Source of the DNA: Hemileia vastatrix
Lineage: Eukaryota > Basidiomycota > Pucciniomycetes > Pucciniales > Zaghouaniaceae
Length of the DNA: 64,000 bases
Direction of reading: 5' to 3'
Assembly (NCBI GenBank): GCA_030280995.1
Contig: JASXTE010000001.1
Location: 9,519,001-9,583,000 of the forward strand
The translations under genes and the position numbers were made by a program. This document shows, one piece after another, positions 20,639 to 32,788 of this stretch. Numbering within the stretch: position 1 is the first letter of the stretch; each line of letters starts with the position of its first letter. The notes beneath the pieces are model-generated. The model was given only the letters and a program-made list of their open reading frames with translations, ran no database searches and was not told where the DNA came from.

Positions 20639-21621
20639 TTAATTGTTGATTATCTGGGTAGCTGAATTGATTTGTTGGTATTGGGAAATTTGAAGCCAGT
20701 TGGCTATTTTTAGTTGATCCCTCAAAATTTGCTCTCTGAACCATACCTCAGTTTGATCAGAAGGAGGATAATGGTGAAAATAAGTTAAAATATAATTGAA
20801 ATTAGGTGAAAGGTGATGTCCAACTAGATGAGTAGGGACCTGGGGATAACTAGGACCAGGTAAAGGAAGCTCATACACTGAAGAATGGATGGGTGAAGCA
20901 TTGGACACTGGAATTATGGAGCAAGAGTCAACTTTATAATTATGATCTAATCAAGATAAAAGGGATACTAACCGCTATCAACACTGTCAAGATCGAGTCT
21001 AAAAGGCTTACTGGGCATGGGAATTGGTGTTTTTAGAGATGTGAAGGGGTTGATAATTTTTGAAGGAGGTTTGGTATTGGATCTGGGTCTTTTAGAGAAT
21101 TTTTTGGAGGTAGGAGAAGAAGGAAGGCTGTTGGTTCTAGATCTTTTGGGCTTGTTAATTATTACAGGGCTAGAAGATTGGATAGAAGATGAAGAGGAAA
21201 GATCCAAGGATGTTTTAATTGAAGGAGTTTTTCTCATGGCTCTTGGAGCGATTGGAGTCCTGGGAGGATTAGAAGCAAGCCTAGACTGAAGAGAAGGAGC
21301 AGCTGGACCCAGTGTGTTTTGGTCAGGAGAGAAGTTTAGATAGGCAGAGGGGGTAAATGGTGTTGGATTGTTGGAAGTAGAGGGAATAAGAGGATTTTAT
21401 GGTTTTGGAATGGGACTACAGAAGGAGGCAAAAGAGTTAGCAGGAATTGGCAGGGATCCATATTTCAAGCTGGAGCATTTTCTTTTCTTAATGAAGCAGG
21501 CAGAACAAGCTCTGTTATAGGTGTGTTTCTTAGGGTTGAAGGTATAATCACATTCTTGATGGGTGAAACAGCAGTAATTGCAAGCTTGATCAGGAGAATC
21601 AACATAGTTGGATGGAGTCAT
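20639..21621 (-). pseudogene. Antisense gene 2 of element B: Zn2Cys6-type protein, one nonsense codon
   Basis: The start chosen is the ATG at 21621 (MTPSNYVDSPDQACNYC), matching MKPSDF in E. Exon 1 is 20973-21621, an intron (GTTAGT...CCAG) spans 20908-20972, and exon 2 is 20639-20907; together about 305 codons with intron phase as in E. Near the N-terminus is a six-Cys cluster, CX2CX6CX14CX2CX6C (CNYC, C after CFTHQE, CSACFIKKRKC), the spacing of fungal Zn(II)2Cys6 DNA-binding domains with a longer middle loop. Then come a Ser/Pro linker, a basic Lys/Arg patch (KPKRSRTN, SKRPRSNTK; possibly nuclear localisation) and a conserved end (YPPSDQTEVWFREQILRD, KIANWLQ). A TAA at 21397-21399 interrupts exon 1. 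It converges on pol. Confidence 0.75.
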
Positions 21622-21743
21622 CTTGATAGGATTAAAAATTGGATGGAAACACTGGATAATGGCCTGAAAATTGGGAGAAAAGGAACTGGTGGAAAGATAT
21701 TGGACTCTGGATAGAAAAGGATGTTGGAATCGATCAAAAGTTT

Positions 21744-21978
21744 GGTCCACCATGACCTTAAACTGACAAGTTTATCATTCTTTGGTCCACTATGACCCTA
21801 AATCCAAAAATCAAATATTCTTTGTCCTCTATTACATTAAACTGGCAATTCAATTGTTATTTGGAAAATTTAAAAGAGATTTACAAGATGGGTCCCCCAT
21901 GACTTTAAACTGGAATATTCTATGCAACTCTATGCACTCATTTTAATTTATCACTTTACACCAAGACATCTAAACTGG
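21744..21978 (+). repeat. Mini-hairpin cluster between the two antisense genes of B
   Basis: Copies on + at 21744-21766 (GGTC-CACCAT-GACC), 21784-21804 (GGTC-CACTAT-GACC), 21823-21845 (TGTC-CTCTAT-TACA), 21891-21913 (GGTC-CCCCAT-GACT, a G-U closing pair) and a decayed one ending about 21978, each followed by (C/T)TAAA(C/T)-type tails, mostly TTAAACTGG. E has the matching cluster at 46944-47411. The copies lie upstream of gene 2 on the opposite strand, so they could also be promoter elements. Confidence 0.75.
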
Positions 21979-22600
21979 TAATGTAAAATATTTTATGAAG
22001 GCTATTCAATTAATAATCAACAAATTATTTAATTAATAACTGGTACTCAAATTTCGAAAAGGGCATATGTTTGATTTGGAAAATGTAGTGTTTAATATTG
22101 TGGATGTGATGGATGAAGAATGATAATTATGGTGCTAAACATGGTAAAAATATGGTGATTATTATTATTTAAAAGATGAATTATTAAAAGGTGGTCTATT
22201 TGAATGTTGTGATGATGAAATTTTTGAAGGAGGATATGGTAGTTGGAAAAGTAGTGTGCCTTGAATAGGCTAAAATGGTATGAAGCTTGAAGGACCTTAT
22301 GGCGAGAATTGGATCAAGTATTTGGCTCAATAAAAGAGAATTGAATCAGGAGTATTTGGCTCATTTGATAAGAATGGAATCAAGTATTCAGCTCAGTAGG
22401 TGTGGAGCCTACTCTCTTAATGCATATGAGTAGAGACTGGTATAGGGGAGTCTTAAGGGATTCAAACCTTGCTCTCATTAGTTGGAAGCACCACGAGGCA
22501 AATATATTTTATTTCAAAATGAAAAATTATGAAGAAATAGATTTAAAACAATTTAATATGAAGAAAAGATCAGGATACATGTTTACTAAAGCACTAAAGA

Positions 22601-23258
22601 TTAAAACAAATAGTTTTGCTGAAATTTTTCTACATCATCATCAAAACTCTGCATCAACAATCTTCTCTTCATTAAATCTTCATGATTATTGGCAGGAGTG
22701 TCTTGGAAATAGGATAAAATATTTCTCTTTATATCATCAGTAAAGTCAAGAAAAAGATATCCATGAAATTTAGGATAATGATTTATATAGTACATTTGGA
22801 CTTGACCTACATCATCAGAGTTGGTGATGTTAATGGCTAAAGGATGGAAAAGGAATTTTTGGGATTAGCATGAATAGAGAAATAATTATTGAAAGGCTTA
22901 CTTTGGGACCCAGGAAATAAAGTCTGGGCAAATGAAAAAGGAGAAACGGGAAGTATGGGTGAAGGATCTTGAGAAGGAGGGGTTACAGATGAAGTTGGAG
23001 ATGATGGTTTAGTTTAGCCTTGATACTTTTCCAGAATACAGGTACCTTTGCTAATCTTTTCTTAGATAAGTTAGAAGCTGGAGCAGTAGATGGGTCAGCA
23101 ATAGGATTGAAAGATGGTTTAGAAGTTTTCCAGACACATTTAAACTTTTTGGAACGACAGAGATCACAAGTGGTTCTTCCACAAGGATTTAGAAAGGACA
23201 TCAAGCAAGGGACTTCATATTACTTGCAGAGGTCGCATGGTATGGCAAGATCTTTCAT
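22601..23258 (-). pseudogene. Antisense gene 1 of element B: short Zn2Cys6-type protein, broken
   Basis: The start ATG is at 23258 (MKDLAIPCDLCK), equivalent to MSSKELVAPCELC in E. A TAA at 23220-23222 stops it after 12 codons, between the second and third cysteines. The frame then continues with PCLMS...GRTTCDLCRSKKFKC, giving the six-Cys order of a Zn2Cys6 domain. The exon-2 part (about 22601-22795) is nearly identical in style to E: YINHYPKFHGYLFLDFTDD, YFQDTPANNHEDLMKRR, FQQNYLF-stop. The distance between the parts implies an intron as in E. Gene order and direction match E, with gene 1 nearest the LTR and gene 2 nearest pol. Confidence 0.75.
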
Positions 23259-23399
23259 ACTGATGATTGTACTTATAAAAGTAGAAATAAGATTATGTAG
23301 TTGGAGTGGGATGTTGAAGAAATGATGAAGAGATGAATATGGAGAAGATAAAAGTAGGATTATATATCGATCATGCAAATTCAAGAATGAGGACATTCT

Positions 23400-23414
23400 T
23401 CATTGGAGGGAGGA
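23400..23414 (+). promoter_or_regulatory. Polypurine tract of element B
   Basis: ATTGGAGGGAGGA directly before the 3' LTR. E has the same tract next to its 3' LTR (ATTGGAGGGAGGA on the minus strand, 45549-45537). Primer site for plus-strand DNA synthesis. Confidence 0.75.
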
Positions 23415-24498
23415 TGTGGCATTCCAAATCTTAGTATGGCTCTAAAAGTCTACTTAGAGTATTTATTGGGAATAGGATGGTGATCGGAGAAGCCGGATTA
23501 ATTTTAAATATTTTATTATTAAACGAAAAATGAAGTTGAAAAGGTCAAGATATGAATGTTTGGTCAGATTTATTAATTTCATGGGTAATATGATTTTTTA
23601 CAGCTGCAAAATTTAATTTAATGAAAGTCAAGAAGCTCAAGAACCTTTGGGAATTTTCCTTGAATTTTTACTATTTTTTTTATATTTTTAATTGATTTTT
23701 AAAGACTTATTAAATTATTTATGTTTTTCAAAAATTAATTAACTTTGATGAATTTTTATAGGGTGAATAGAGCTGCTCAGACTACAAAAAATAGTTAGGA
23801 ATGTTAAAGAGAAGTAGCTCTATCATTTGTAATTTTTCTAGATTTTTTATTATAGATTTAAGGTTTTTAATTGAGTCCGGATGTCTGGACAAGCTCTGTA
23901 CAAGCTCTGTACAAACTCCGGACGAGCTCTGGCCGTGCTCCAGAGGGAAAAAGGGCACGTGACTGGTTGATATGCATATAAGGCTGTAGACTCGAAATTA
24001 TTCAAGGGGGGGAACAAGGAATATAGAGAATTATAACAACCATTATTCATATTTCTCTTTTGTCAACAAAATAATTAATCATTTATAATACCCTCATAAA
24101 ATAACAATTTTACATAACACTTTAAATATTTTACTCAACAACTCTTAAACATTAGCATATAGGGTATCATTAGAAAGGTCTCAACTCCAGGGACTCATTT
24201 ATAGTATCTGTTCTCAAAAATTATTAAAATCTAAAAACATTAAAACTACTTTCTTTCAAAATATTGTATCTGGTGTAACTTTATTGTTGCATTTCAGTTG
24301 TTTTGCACAGAAGAACCACTGAATCATCCTAAAAAGTGTCAAGTAGACAGGTTTTCATTCTTTATTATTATCAAGTAGAATTTTAAGCTTATTGATCTAA
24401 AAAACTTACACTTTCATTTAGAAGGACAGGGTTTTATCTAATTATCCAACTCCTTTGGATTCTGCTTACAGCAAGGCAACTGTAGGAGTCTACCTACA
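23415..24498 (+). repeat. 3' LTR of element B
   Basis: 1084 bp, TGTGGCATTCC...CTACCTACA. It is shorter than the 5' LTR mainly through fewer GC-rich units (23875-23944). Visible point differences from the 5' LTR are frequent, which points to an old insertion. CACGTGAC lies at 23956-23963. Confidence 0.88.
23956..23963 (+). promoter_or_regulatory. CACGTGAC (E-box-like) site in B LTR
   Basis: GGGCACGTGACTGG here; E LTRs have the same core on the minus strand (44896-44903, 55769-55776). The 5' LTR of B has CATGTGAC. Conservation between otherwise diverged LTRs next to the GC-rich array suggests a binding site, for example for a bHLH factor (inference). Confidence 0.4.
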
Positions 24499-24778
24499 GT
24501 GCTAAGGAGTGCAAGATCTTGGGAAGATCTGAAATTACTTCAATAATATGAGTATACGGCAGATGAGGTGCTAATAAGTTAAGTTATGATGGGAGTATTT
24601 TTTTATTGTCTTAGGTTTATTCCAGAAGGAGTCAAAGAGGGGTTCACAGGAGAAATTTTTTTCCTATGAATTAACAGGACTCTCTCACTCTCACAGAATA
24701 ATAATGGGCAATATTGGAAAACAGAAGTTTTTTTATGGAAAACAATTCATTTATTATTACAAAGGGAATAATAATACC

Positions 24779-25921
24779 CTAGATACAACTTTTTTTACAG
24801 TGAGATAAAAATTTGAAACTTAGAAAAAAAATAAAAAGAAAGGGGAAGCACTGAAAAAGAAGGAGTAAAAAAGAGTTATTATTGAAGGAAGGAAAATAAA
24901 GAAAAGGATGGGAATTACTATAACACCTATCAAGGAAGGCATACTCCCAGTCCTCATAAATGTTGTTGTAAGTCAAATTTAGGGTTTTGACTAGGGAGAC
25001 TTGGTTTTGCAAGTCTTTCTCATTGAGAGCTGGATTGTTTTTGAGATAAGAGAAAGCTGCATTGAATGAAGTAATGATACAGTCAATGGTGCAGTAATAG
25101 GGAGCCATGACCACTCAATTGAGGAATTTTCAGTATTCAGGGAAAGGGAGTTGAATGGGAGGAGCCTCTTCCTCAAAAGTGTTGGATGTTGGTGAAGTTT
25201 AGAACTAATTGTAAAATGCAGTTGTCAGACTGGACTCTTGTTCTGGCCAGGTAATAGTGTCCTTGGAAATTGGTGAAAAGATGGCACCAGGGGTGGCAGT
25301 CCAGAAGGGGTCTTCTTCAAGGCCCAGGATGATGATTTTGGTGTGTGGAGTTGGAGGCATCACAGCATAGGGAGTTTTAGGGATCTCCTAAGTAGTAAAA
25401 GAAGAAGAAGAATTAATTTTATCAAGAAAAGAAAAAGTTATTAAAAAATTAAAGAGAAGAGCAACTTACAGTGTGAATTTACTCTTCAGAGAAGAGTGAA
25501 AAAAGCATTGTGTTTGACGCAGTGCTTCAAGTTGTAAAGCAATGGGTTTGTTTAGCTCTCTTATGAGGAGAAGTAGGGAAAACAGGAGCAGGGCACTTGA
25601 TGTCCAGCTTGCTCATTAAATTTGAGGTTGATGCATTTGAATTGACAGTGGTAGTAGTGGCAGGGGCAGTAATGGTAGGGGTACCATTGAGACTGCATTT
25701 CTTTTTGTGACTTTTGCGGAAGTCACAAGACTAATAAAAAAGGAAAACAAAAAAAGGGATCAGCACCAAATATTTAAGAAGAAAAGAAAAGGAAAAAGGA
25801 TCTTAAAGTGAGGAATCCATTACCACAGTAATCTTTTGAAAAGCAACATGGGGTAATGCTGTTCTTGGTACAGTGCTGACAGCACTTGGCTCCAGTCAAG
25901 ACTGATATGATGGTAGGCATG
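24779..25921 (-). pseudogene. Cysteine-rich minus-strand gene relic, possibly a further Zn2Cys6 cargo gene
   Basis: From an ATG at about 25921 the frame reads MPTIISVLTGAKCCQHC, then CTKNSITPCC and CFSKDYCG. After a probable intron (GTAATG...TATTAG, about 25725-25830) comes CDFRKSHKKKC. The cysteine order and the KKKC end recall the CX2CX6C...CDLCRxKKxKC pattern of the cargo genes in B and E, with positions lost. A Thr-rich linker, stops and a second interruption follow. A last frame (24779-25114) reads DCIITSFNAAFSYLKNN...LNLTYNNIYEDWEYAF, faintly like the C-terminal block of gene 2 (NFNNLIAYFQRYPP...KIANWLQ). I do not recognise the protein; the phase at the first intron does not join cleanly. 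Confidence 0.35.
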
Positions 25922-25999
25922 CTAGTGACTAAAGTTTTTTGAGCATCAACAAATTGTCAGATAGAGTTGACAATTTTGTTGTTGGTGTTCATAATAAAG

Positions 26000-26607
26000 A
26001 TGAAGATATGGAGAGAAACTAGAATAAGATAGAAGTTGAAAGAAGAAAAGAAAGAGGAATGAGGAAAAAGTGCAAGATATGCACCTGGGGACAGTTTCCA
26101 GTAGAGGGAGACTGTGGTACACATCTCGCAGTAACACAGAAATGTCACAGTTTTCAGCAAGCGCAACAAAGGTGTTTCCAGGAAGGATGTTTACAAAACT
26201 TCAACAAAGGGGTTTTAAAGAGCACAGAAAAATTAGACTCCCCACACACAGTTTTTTGTGTACTATGGCTATACAAGCCATGGAAAGTAAATATAGAATA
26301 GCGGGAAGTGCACACTGAACTATAGGAAAAAAGGATATGGTTAGTGCTAGAGGCATATTACGGAGTTAGGAAGCAGCAACAAGCAATGGTATGAGACTCA
26401 TGCTTAGATAGGAGCAATTTCTTTTAGGTAAAGCTGTGTCCCCCCATGGAGATGAGAACCACATCAAAGAAAGAAGGTAGCTCTAGGAAGACAAATAGGT
26501 TTCAATTAGCAATCAAAGAAGGGATAAGCAATTAAGATCTGAAATAGGGAAGTAATTCACTTAGCATGGATGGTTTCAATATTAGTAGGGACACATATGC
26601 TTATTGA
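26000..26607. other. No gene recognised
   Basis: Short overlapping frames on both strands (25946-26318) look like chance. The sequence is unique within the window. Confidence 0.5.
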
Positions 26608-28471
26608 GATACTTACACCACACAATATGGGGGGTGGACTTGCTAGCAAGACCACAAACTTGAATCTAAATTCATTTCTAATTGAGCACACATTGAGGTA
26701 GTGATAAAGTAATAAAGAATAATGTGTGAAAATACATTGAACCTCTGATTAAACTAGCTTGATTACTTATTGAAGTACATGTGAACATTTTTTGAAACAA
26801 TTTTGAAGCATTAAAAACACAATTTTTTAATGGTATGTTTAAATCAGCCCTCCCCATAGCTAAGCCAGTCTGGAAAGCTACAAAATGTTTAAAATAATTT
26901 CATAATTTATTGCATGTAAAACTAGACACACCCCAACTTAAATTGTAAGAAAATTAATCTTAAATTTTCAAAAAAAATTTACTTAATTGTTAATATATGT
27001 TGAAATTATAAGGCACTATAGTAAATAATTCAAGAAAAATCTTTTGGAAATTAATATCTTCCATTAAATTTCCTAAGAAATAATTATAAACAAAAATTGA
27101 ATTCTAATTGTTCAAAATGATTTTACTAACCATTATTAATATTTAGAATATCTGAAAAATGTAAAACACTTATAAAAATGAACTGAATAATACTTTGGTG
27201 ATAAAATTAAGCTCCAATATAAATATCTATTCTGTTTTCTATTCAGTAAATAAAGAGGATATGCATGTAATAGAATTTTTTACAATATATTAACCCTTAG
27301 TCTTTAAAATATGAAAAAAGAAAGACATAAAATGAAATTTTATTGGAATGAATAATATAAAAATCTTTTATTTGATTTCCATTTGTTTTTTTGAATTGAT
27401 TCTATTCCTGTTTCAATGCTATATAACATATTTCTCATGTTTTATTATTATTTTATTTTGTAGAAAACTGTTACTTACCTCTCCATCCCTACCTTCTCTC
27501 TTACATAAATAATTATCTTTAATACTATTCCCTTGTTAAAAATTTCTTTTCTTTTGCCTTAATAAAATTATTTCCATGATTTTAAACTTTTTCTTCTGCT
27601 ATCAAAAGCTCTCTGACCCTTTAAAAGCATCCCTACCACTTTTAACTTCTTTCAATCCCTATTTATCACTTCTCCAGACCTTTATTCCTGTTATAGATCA
27701 TAGAAACCAAGAGACTTTTTTTGAGAAGAAAATGAAAAGGGATTGATGAGAGGTTAAGCATAGCAAAAGGCAAAGCGGTATGATAAAAATTAGATATATG
27801 GGTTGAAAAAGGGGTAGAGAGGGAAGTAAAATAGGTTTAAAGAGGCCATAAATATAATTTAGGATAGAAACAGGGATCAGAATGATTTTGACTGTTGATT
27901 AAAGGGTATTGGAAGGAGTGGGGAGCTATTATATGTGACAAAAAACAGGTTAGGATTTGTGGGATAGGGAGTGAAAGAAAAAGGAGGAGAGAAAAGTGAA
28001 AGGTGAAAGGATGGTAGAAAAACATTTGTTGAGAAATTATGATCACATATAAAGATGCTAGTAAGAGTGAGAAAATTAGAAAAGTGGTTGCAAAAAATTG
28101 AAATAAGAGATTATAAAAATAAGAGAGTGAATGCTATTGTATTACCAAACATCATAATTCACTATAATATTATATTTCTTACTACAGAAGAAGCTTTATT
28201 TCAATCATATGAATACTTAGTTATGCTCTTAAATTTTTCACCCTGTTATACTAAAGTGAAGACCTTCATTTTACATTTAGCCAAAATTAAATTCTAGTTT
28301 AAGGCGTTTTATAGATCTTTAGGAATTCAAGATACATAAGTATTTACTACTTATATCAATAATAAAATTGAAAAAATCAAAAGTAATGAAATATTGAAAT
28401 TAATCAATACATAGTAATACATTCATTCTTTCCAATAATTTCATATTATGTGGATAATAATTATAAATATC

Positions 28472-30270
28472 TTTTAAAAACCAGTCAAATTTTATTATCT
28501 ATAGAATATTTTTAGAAAAAAAAACCTACAATAAAACTCAAAAATCTCAAAGATATTTAGTAACAATTAGAAGAAGGTATTTACATTAAATAAAATCTAT
28601 AATTAAATATTATTCCACAAAGTTAAACATGAGTTTTAGGAGGAAGTTATTGAATTTTAATCTCTTATAATCTACTGATTGTGAGTTAAAGATGTTGTTC
28701 CTAATCTCCATGAAATTCCACTTAAAATTTCATACAAGAACTTTTTACATGTTTTAAATTTGAACATAAACTTTTAATTTTTATATAACCATCTACACAA
28801 AATTAATTCACTTTCTTTTCAATAAATTCAAATTTTTTTCTAAATATATTTTTTTAATGTTCATCCTTCAACTGCTTACATAAAATTACTTTTTTTTAAA
28901 ACATTTAGGTTATTGAATCATATCTTTATATATTTTTTAATATCTTATCACAAGGTTAATCTCAGTCTTGATGGATCTCTGATTGAACTCCCAATGCAAA
29001 TCTCATCCTGAGAAATCTTCAAATTAACTTAAACATTAAATATATTTAATGTCTTTGAATTTCTAAAAGAAATTTAAGATTGAATACTCTGGTATTTAAT
29101 GTAAATGTTAAGCTTTAAATTTAGGTACAAAGGTATCTGTGAATATAGAGACCTATTAAAGTCATTTGTATTCAGTTTCTTTAAATGAGAGCTATAAGAG
29201 CCCTATTCATGAGAGAGTATTTTATTTACCCCTATATATATTGATAAACAGATTTTCAGGCTTCAAGTTCTGACTGTAGTTTATATTTGAGTGCATTGGT
29301 ATATCTACATTCCTTAACCTACACTGAAAAAACCTAGCTCATGAAAAAAGCTAATTTTTTTGATAATGTTTCTTAATGAGTTATAAATTTTCTTTAATTT
29401 TTATAATTCCTTTTAAAAAACATTTACTTTGCCTCATTTTATTTTATTTGATCTAATTTTGATATATTTTATTCTATCATACTATATAATACTGTATTAT
29501 AATATATTATATTTCATTTCATTTCACTTACTATTATTCTATTTAGTTTAATTTAGTTTTGTTTTATTTTAGTATATTTTATTCCCTTACATCTTAATTT
29601 AATTTTTATTATTTCATTTTATTTCAAAAGGTAATATTACATGTGTAAATAAAATTTATTGAATTCTTAAAATGAGCTGGTGAACACTGATGTAAACCCA
29701 TTGATCAGAGTTCACAACCCAATTTCATTCATGTAACCTCTGATCTAGAGCTTTAAATCAGATTGCACCAACCATTTTTATGCATGTGTACTCTGGTCTA
29801 TGGCTGTACATCAGAGTACCACATCCAATTTGATGCATGTGAACTCTGATCTACAGCTGTACATCAAAGTTCACCACCCATTTTTATCCATGTGGACTCT
29901 GATCTACGGCCTTACATCAGAGTACCACATCCAATTTTTTGCCTGTGAACTCTGATCTATGTCTGTACATCAGAGTTCACCAACCAATTTAACCAACTTA
30001 ATGCTTCTACATGGCTATACAACAGCATCCATCGAATCAAATAAAATGAATTAAATGTAATTAAGATTTATTATAATGTAATTGAATATAAAAAAGATAG
30101 ATATATTTGTATAATAGCTAGAATAAAAACAAGATAAATACAAATGGTATATAATGGGATAAAGCAAAATAAATTATTATTATATATTTTGAAAAAGAAT
30201 GTAATAAAGTGCAATAAAATAAAATAAATTCATATAATACATAATCAAATAAAATTTAATATAATATAAT
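28472..30270. repeat. Dispersed repeat, copy 1 (inverted relative to 60530-62345)
   Basis: Reverse-complement similarity to 60530-62345 is continuous by eye. Examples are GCTCATGAAAAAAGCTAATT here and AACTTTTTTTATGAGCTAAG there, TTATTTACCCCTATATATAT and ATATATATAGGGGTAAATAA, and the GAGCTATAAGAGCCCTATT stretch. No coding potential. It includes the six-palindrome array. Confidence 0.75.
29676..29984. repeat. Six-unit array of about 33-bp palindromes (copy 1)
   Basis: Units at 29682-29714, 29735-29767, 29788-29821, 29840-29873, 29894-29926 and 29947-29980, period about 53 bp. Each is an imperfect palindrome of the form GAACTCTGAT-CTACAGCTGTAC-ATCAGAGTTC (or GTACTCTG...CAGAGTAC), joined by AT-rich spacers holding ATGCATGTG. 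Copy 2 (60827-61134) also has six units. Each unit can form a hairpin with about a 10-13-bp stem. Confidence 0.85.
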
Positions 30271-31223
30271 ACAATACAATACATTTTAGTTTGATGTAAT
30301 TTGAGGCAATGAATTAAATAAAATGAGTGTTTTAAAATATAATAAAATAAAATCAATTTAAAAAATTACATAATATAACATAAAATTGATTTATACTGAA
30401 TTTTTTTTTAAATATTCTATTCAATATAAATTTCAATATTTATATACAATTTACTTTTTTGTATGCATATTTATTATTTCATTGCATATAAATATTCAAT
30501 ATTAACTTTGCATATGCATATTAAATATGATATGAAATATGATTTTGTATATAAATATTCAATATGAATTTTAAAATGCATATTCAATATAAATTTTTTA
30601 TGCATAATTTTTTTTGGATGAGTATTCAAAATTATTTTCATTATACATATGAATTATCAATTTGCATTTAAATACAGAATACCACTCAGCAAGTGAATAT
30701 TCAATTTCAATTTTCCTGACTCAAAATAATGTTACATTAATGAAAAATATCAAAATGTGAATCAAAAAAAAATTAATTTATAATAGTTCTCTGAAATGTG
30801 TAGTTTTGAAAATTCTGGTAAATTTTTTTAAACAATATTAAATATTTAAATATGATTTTTAATATGTTTCAATCTATTTTAAATAAGAAATAAATAAGAG
30901 TAAAAATATCACTTTAAAAATTAAAAATTTAAATTAGTCTTCAGCTCCATCTTGAACTATAATATAAAATACTGTGTTGAAATTATGCACTTAAGGTGTA
31001 GAGTGTTTGGAATGATTACTGAAACTCTTTTCATTCAAAATTTAAGATAAGTTCATTTTACTTTCATTATGAAACCACAAAAGATTCAACTAGGTTTTTA
31101 CAATGGTTTGTGTTAGTTTTCAAGCACAGTTCAGTAAGGGTTCCATCAAAGTTGATTCTGAGTTCCATCTGATTTCAAGTTGAGGACTTGCTAGCAAGTC
31201 CCCCCCAAATGTTGTGTGGTGTT

Positions 31224-32690
31224 AGTTACTGTTTGATATTTGGTATTAGTGCTAAACTTGTGTAGGAAAGCCAGTAGGGAAATAAAACATAGGGAAGGGG
31301 CACTGAACATAAAAATGTATATAAAAACAGCATTCATCTTTTAAAAAGTGTGTAAGGAAGTGTGAAGAGATACCAGTAGATATTTTGATTTAGATAAAAG
31401 TGAAATAGATATATTTTATTATTTTTGTACATAACAGGTGTGCATACCAGAGGTAGCACTCTAGAGTTTTTTTATTGCTACAGTAAGGATAGCATTGAAT
31501 ATAGTGCTTCAAGAGGGAGTGACTGAGAAAAGATTTAGCTAACAAAGTGATTACTTAAATTAAAATATATTACTTTTTCTTAAATCATTACAAAGTTTCT
31601 TCTATTTTATTCTCCAGAAATATATATAACCAAACTTACAATACATGCTTTCACTGTCTTTAAAATCAGAGTGGCAGGTGCTTCTTTTTAAATTAAATTT
31701 ATAAAGGAGAGCCAACACATCTCCGATTGTGTCTATAGCTTAGTATTATAAAAATATTTTCTTTCTACAATGCTTTATAAAAATATTTGATTTATTGCTA
31801 GTTTTTTTGTTTTATTTCCCATTTCACTTGTTTATAATTTTTTGAACATGAAAGTTAACTAGTATAATCCTTAGTCTGTGTTGTTGTTTAGTTTTAAAAT
31901 TGATGTGTACATACTTTTGTAGTCTTCATTTGAAAAAAATTTATAAAACATTCCACATCTCAACAAGAATTTAGCACAATTTAATGATGTTTCAGTTGTC
32001 ACACCTGGTTTCTTGTTTCTCCAAAAGTAAATTTGGAGATTTTCCATATTTTTTCTACCCCTTTTTTTTCCTCTCTCTGCTACTTGATAATTACTGCAAC
32101 AAAAATAGTAGTTGTGGAATTGATATAGTTTGGGTTGTAACCCATGTAGTAGTGTCTACATATGTTTTTCAACCCTGAGTATCTCAATATACAGGTTTGA
32201 TCCAATATACTTTGAGCATCTTTATCTGGAAATAAATAAGTAAAGTTGTAGATTAGCCTACTGTGTAGAGTAGTAACTCTCAATGGGTTGGATTGTTGGA
32301 CAGTTGTTTCTCCTCGGTCCAATCTAATTCTCACTTATGGTACAATACACAAATACTCTTTTGAGTGTTTATACTTACTTGTTTGGATAGAATGGGGGAA
32401 GCCAGAGTGCAATAGAGAGGCTAAGAAATAGGGGCAAATTGATCTAGACCCATCTGTCATGTATGAGTATTACTATAGTAGAGTTAGCTGAGTTGATAAA
32501 ATTTTGGCCAATGATACACTGGCACCAAATTACTTCATTCTGTTTCAGATGATAGGTGATTATGATACTATTTTGGTTTTTCCTTTCTTTTTCAACATTG
32601 TATGCTAAAAAAAATAAAAAAAAATACTTCTGTTTATCAATTTGTATAAATGACAATGCAAAGTCTCTGCAACTAGCAGCCACTTTGTTT
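31224..32690. other. No gene recognised
   Basis: AT-rich sequence. Frames at 31984-32178 (+), 32080-32334 (-) and 32444-32761 (-) overlap one another and show no motif; the last overlaps the stem-loop satellite. I see no feature that needs another explanation. Confidence 0.5.
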
Positions 32691-32722
32691 CTCTCCCATC
32701 CAGGAGTAACCTGGCTGGGAGA
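32691..32722. repeat. Satellite stem-loop unit left of element D
   Basis: TCTCCCATCCAGG, a short loop, then CCTGGCTGGGAGA. It is followed by the A-rich tract and AGCACAACTCACCTTAAACAAAGGAC, the unit text of the array at 42525-44064. Element D (32789-42494) therefore landed inside this satellite. Confidence 0.85.
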
Positions 32723-32788
32723 AAAATAAAATATAAAAAAAAATAAAAAAGAAAATAGCACAACTCACCTTAAACAAAGGACTAATGT

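Larger units (their letters stand above)
11484..24498 (+). mobile_element. Element B: decayed Ty3/gypsy retrotransposon with antisense Zn2Cys6 genes
   Basis: LTRs at 11484-12588 and 23415-24498. The interior, in order on +, holds gag, CCHC knuckle, aspartic protease, RT, RNase H and integrase (12762-19440), then a structured spacer (19773-20209), then on the minus strand two Zn2Cys6 genes (20639-21621 and 22601-23258). It has more than ten nonsense changes and several frameshifts relative to E, and the RT catalytic box reads IFIDN instead of IFIDD. The flanks AGCTC and GTGCT do not match, so no target duplication is seen. The 5' LTR could be shared with relic A. Confidence 0.9.
26608..31223. 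mobile_element. 4.6-kb segment bounded by inverted terminal motifs, non-coding
   Basis: The left end (from about 26608) reads ACTTACACCACACAATATG, then GGGGGGTGGACTTGCTAGCAAG, with AACTTGAATC further in. The right end, on the minus strand from about 31223, reads ACTAACACCACACAACATTT, then GGGGGGGACTTGCTAGCAAGTCC and CAACTTGAAATC. The two ends are thus inverted copies of about 50 bp including a CTTGCTAGCAAG palindrome. No ORF longer than about 100 codons is convincing. It contains the palindrome array 29676-29984. Probably a non-autonomous DNA transposon or a composite of nested repeats; no transposase was seen and target duplications are unclear. Confidence 0.5.

Noticed and set aside
29676..29984. 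CRISPR array
   Set aside because: Regular period, but units are palindromes in a eukaryotic repeat, spacers are similar AT-rich text, and no cas genes exist.
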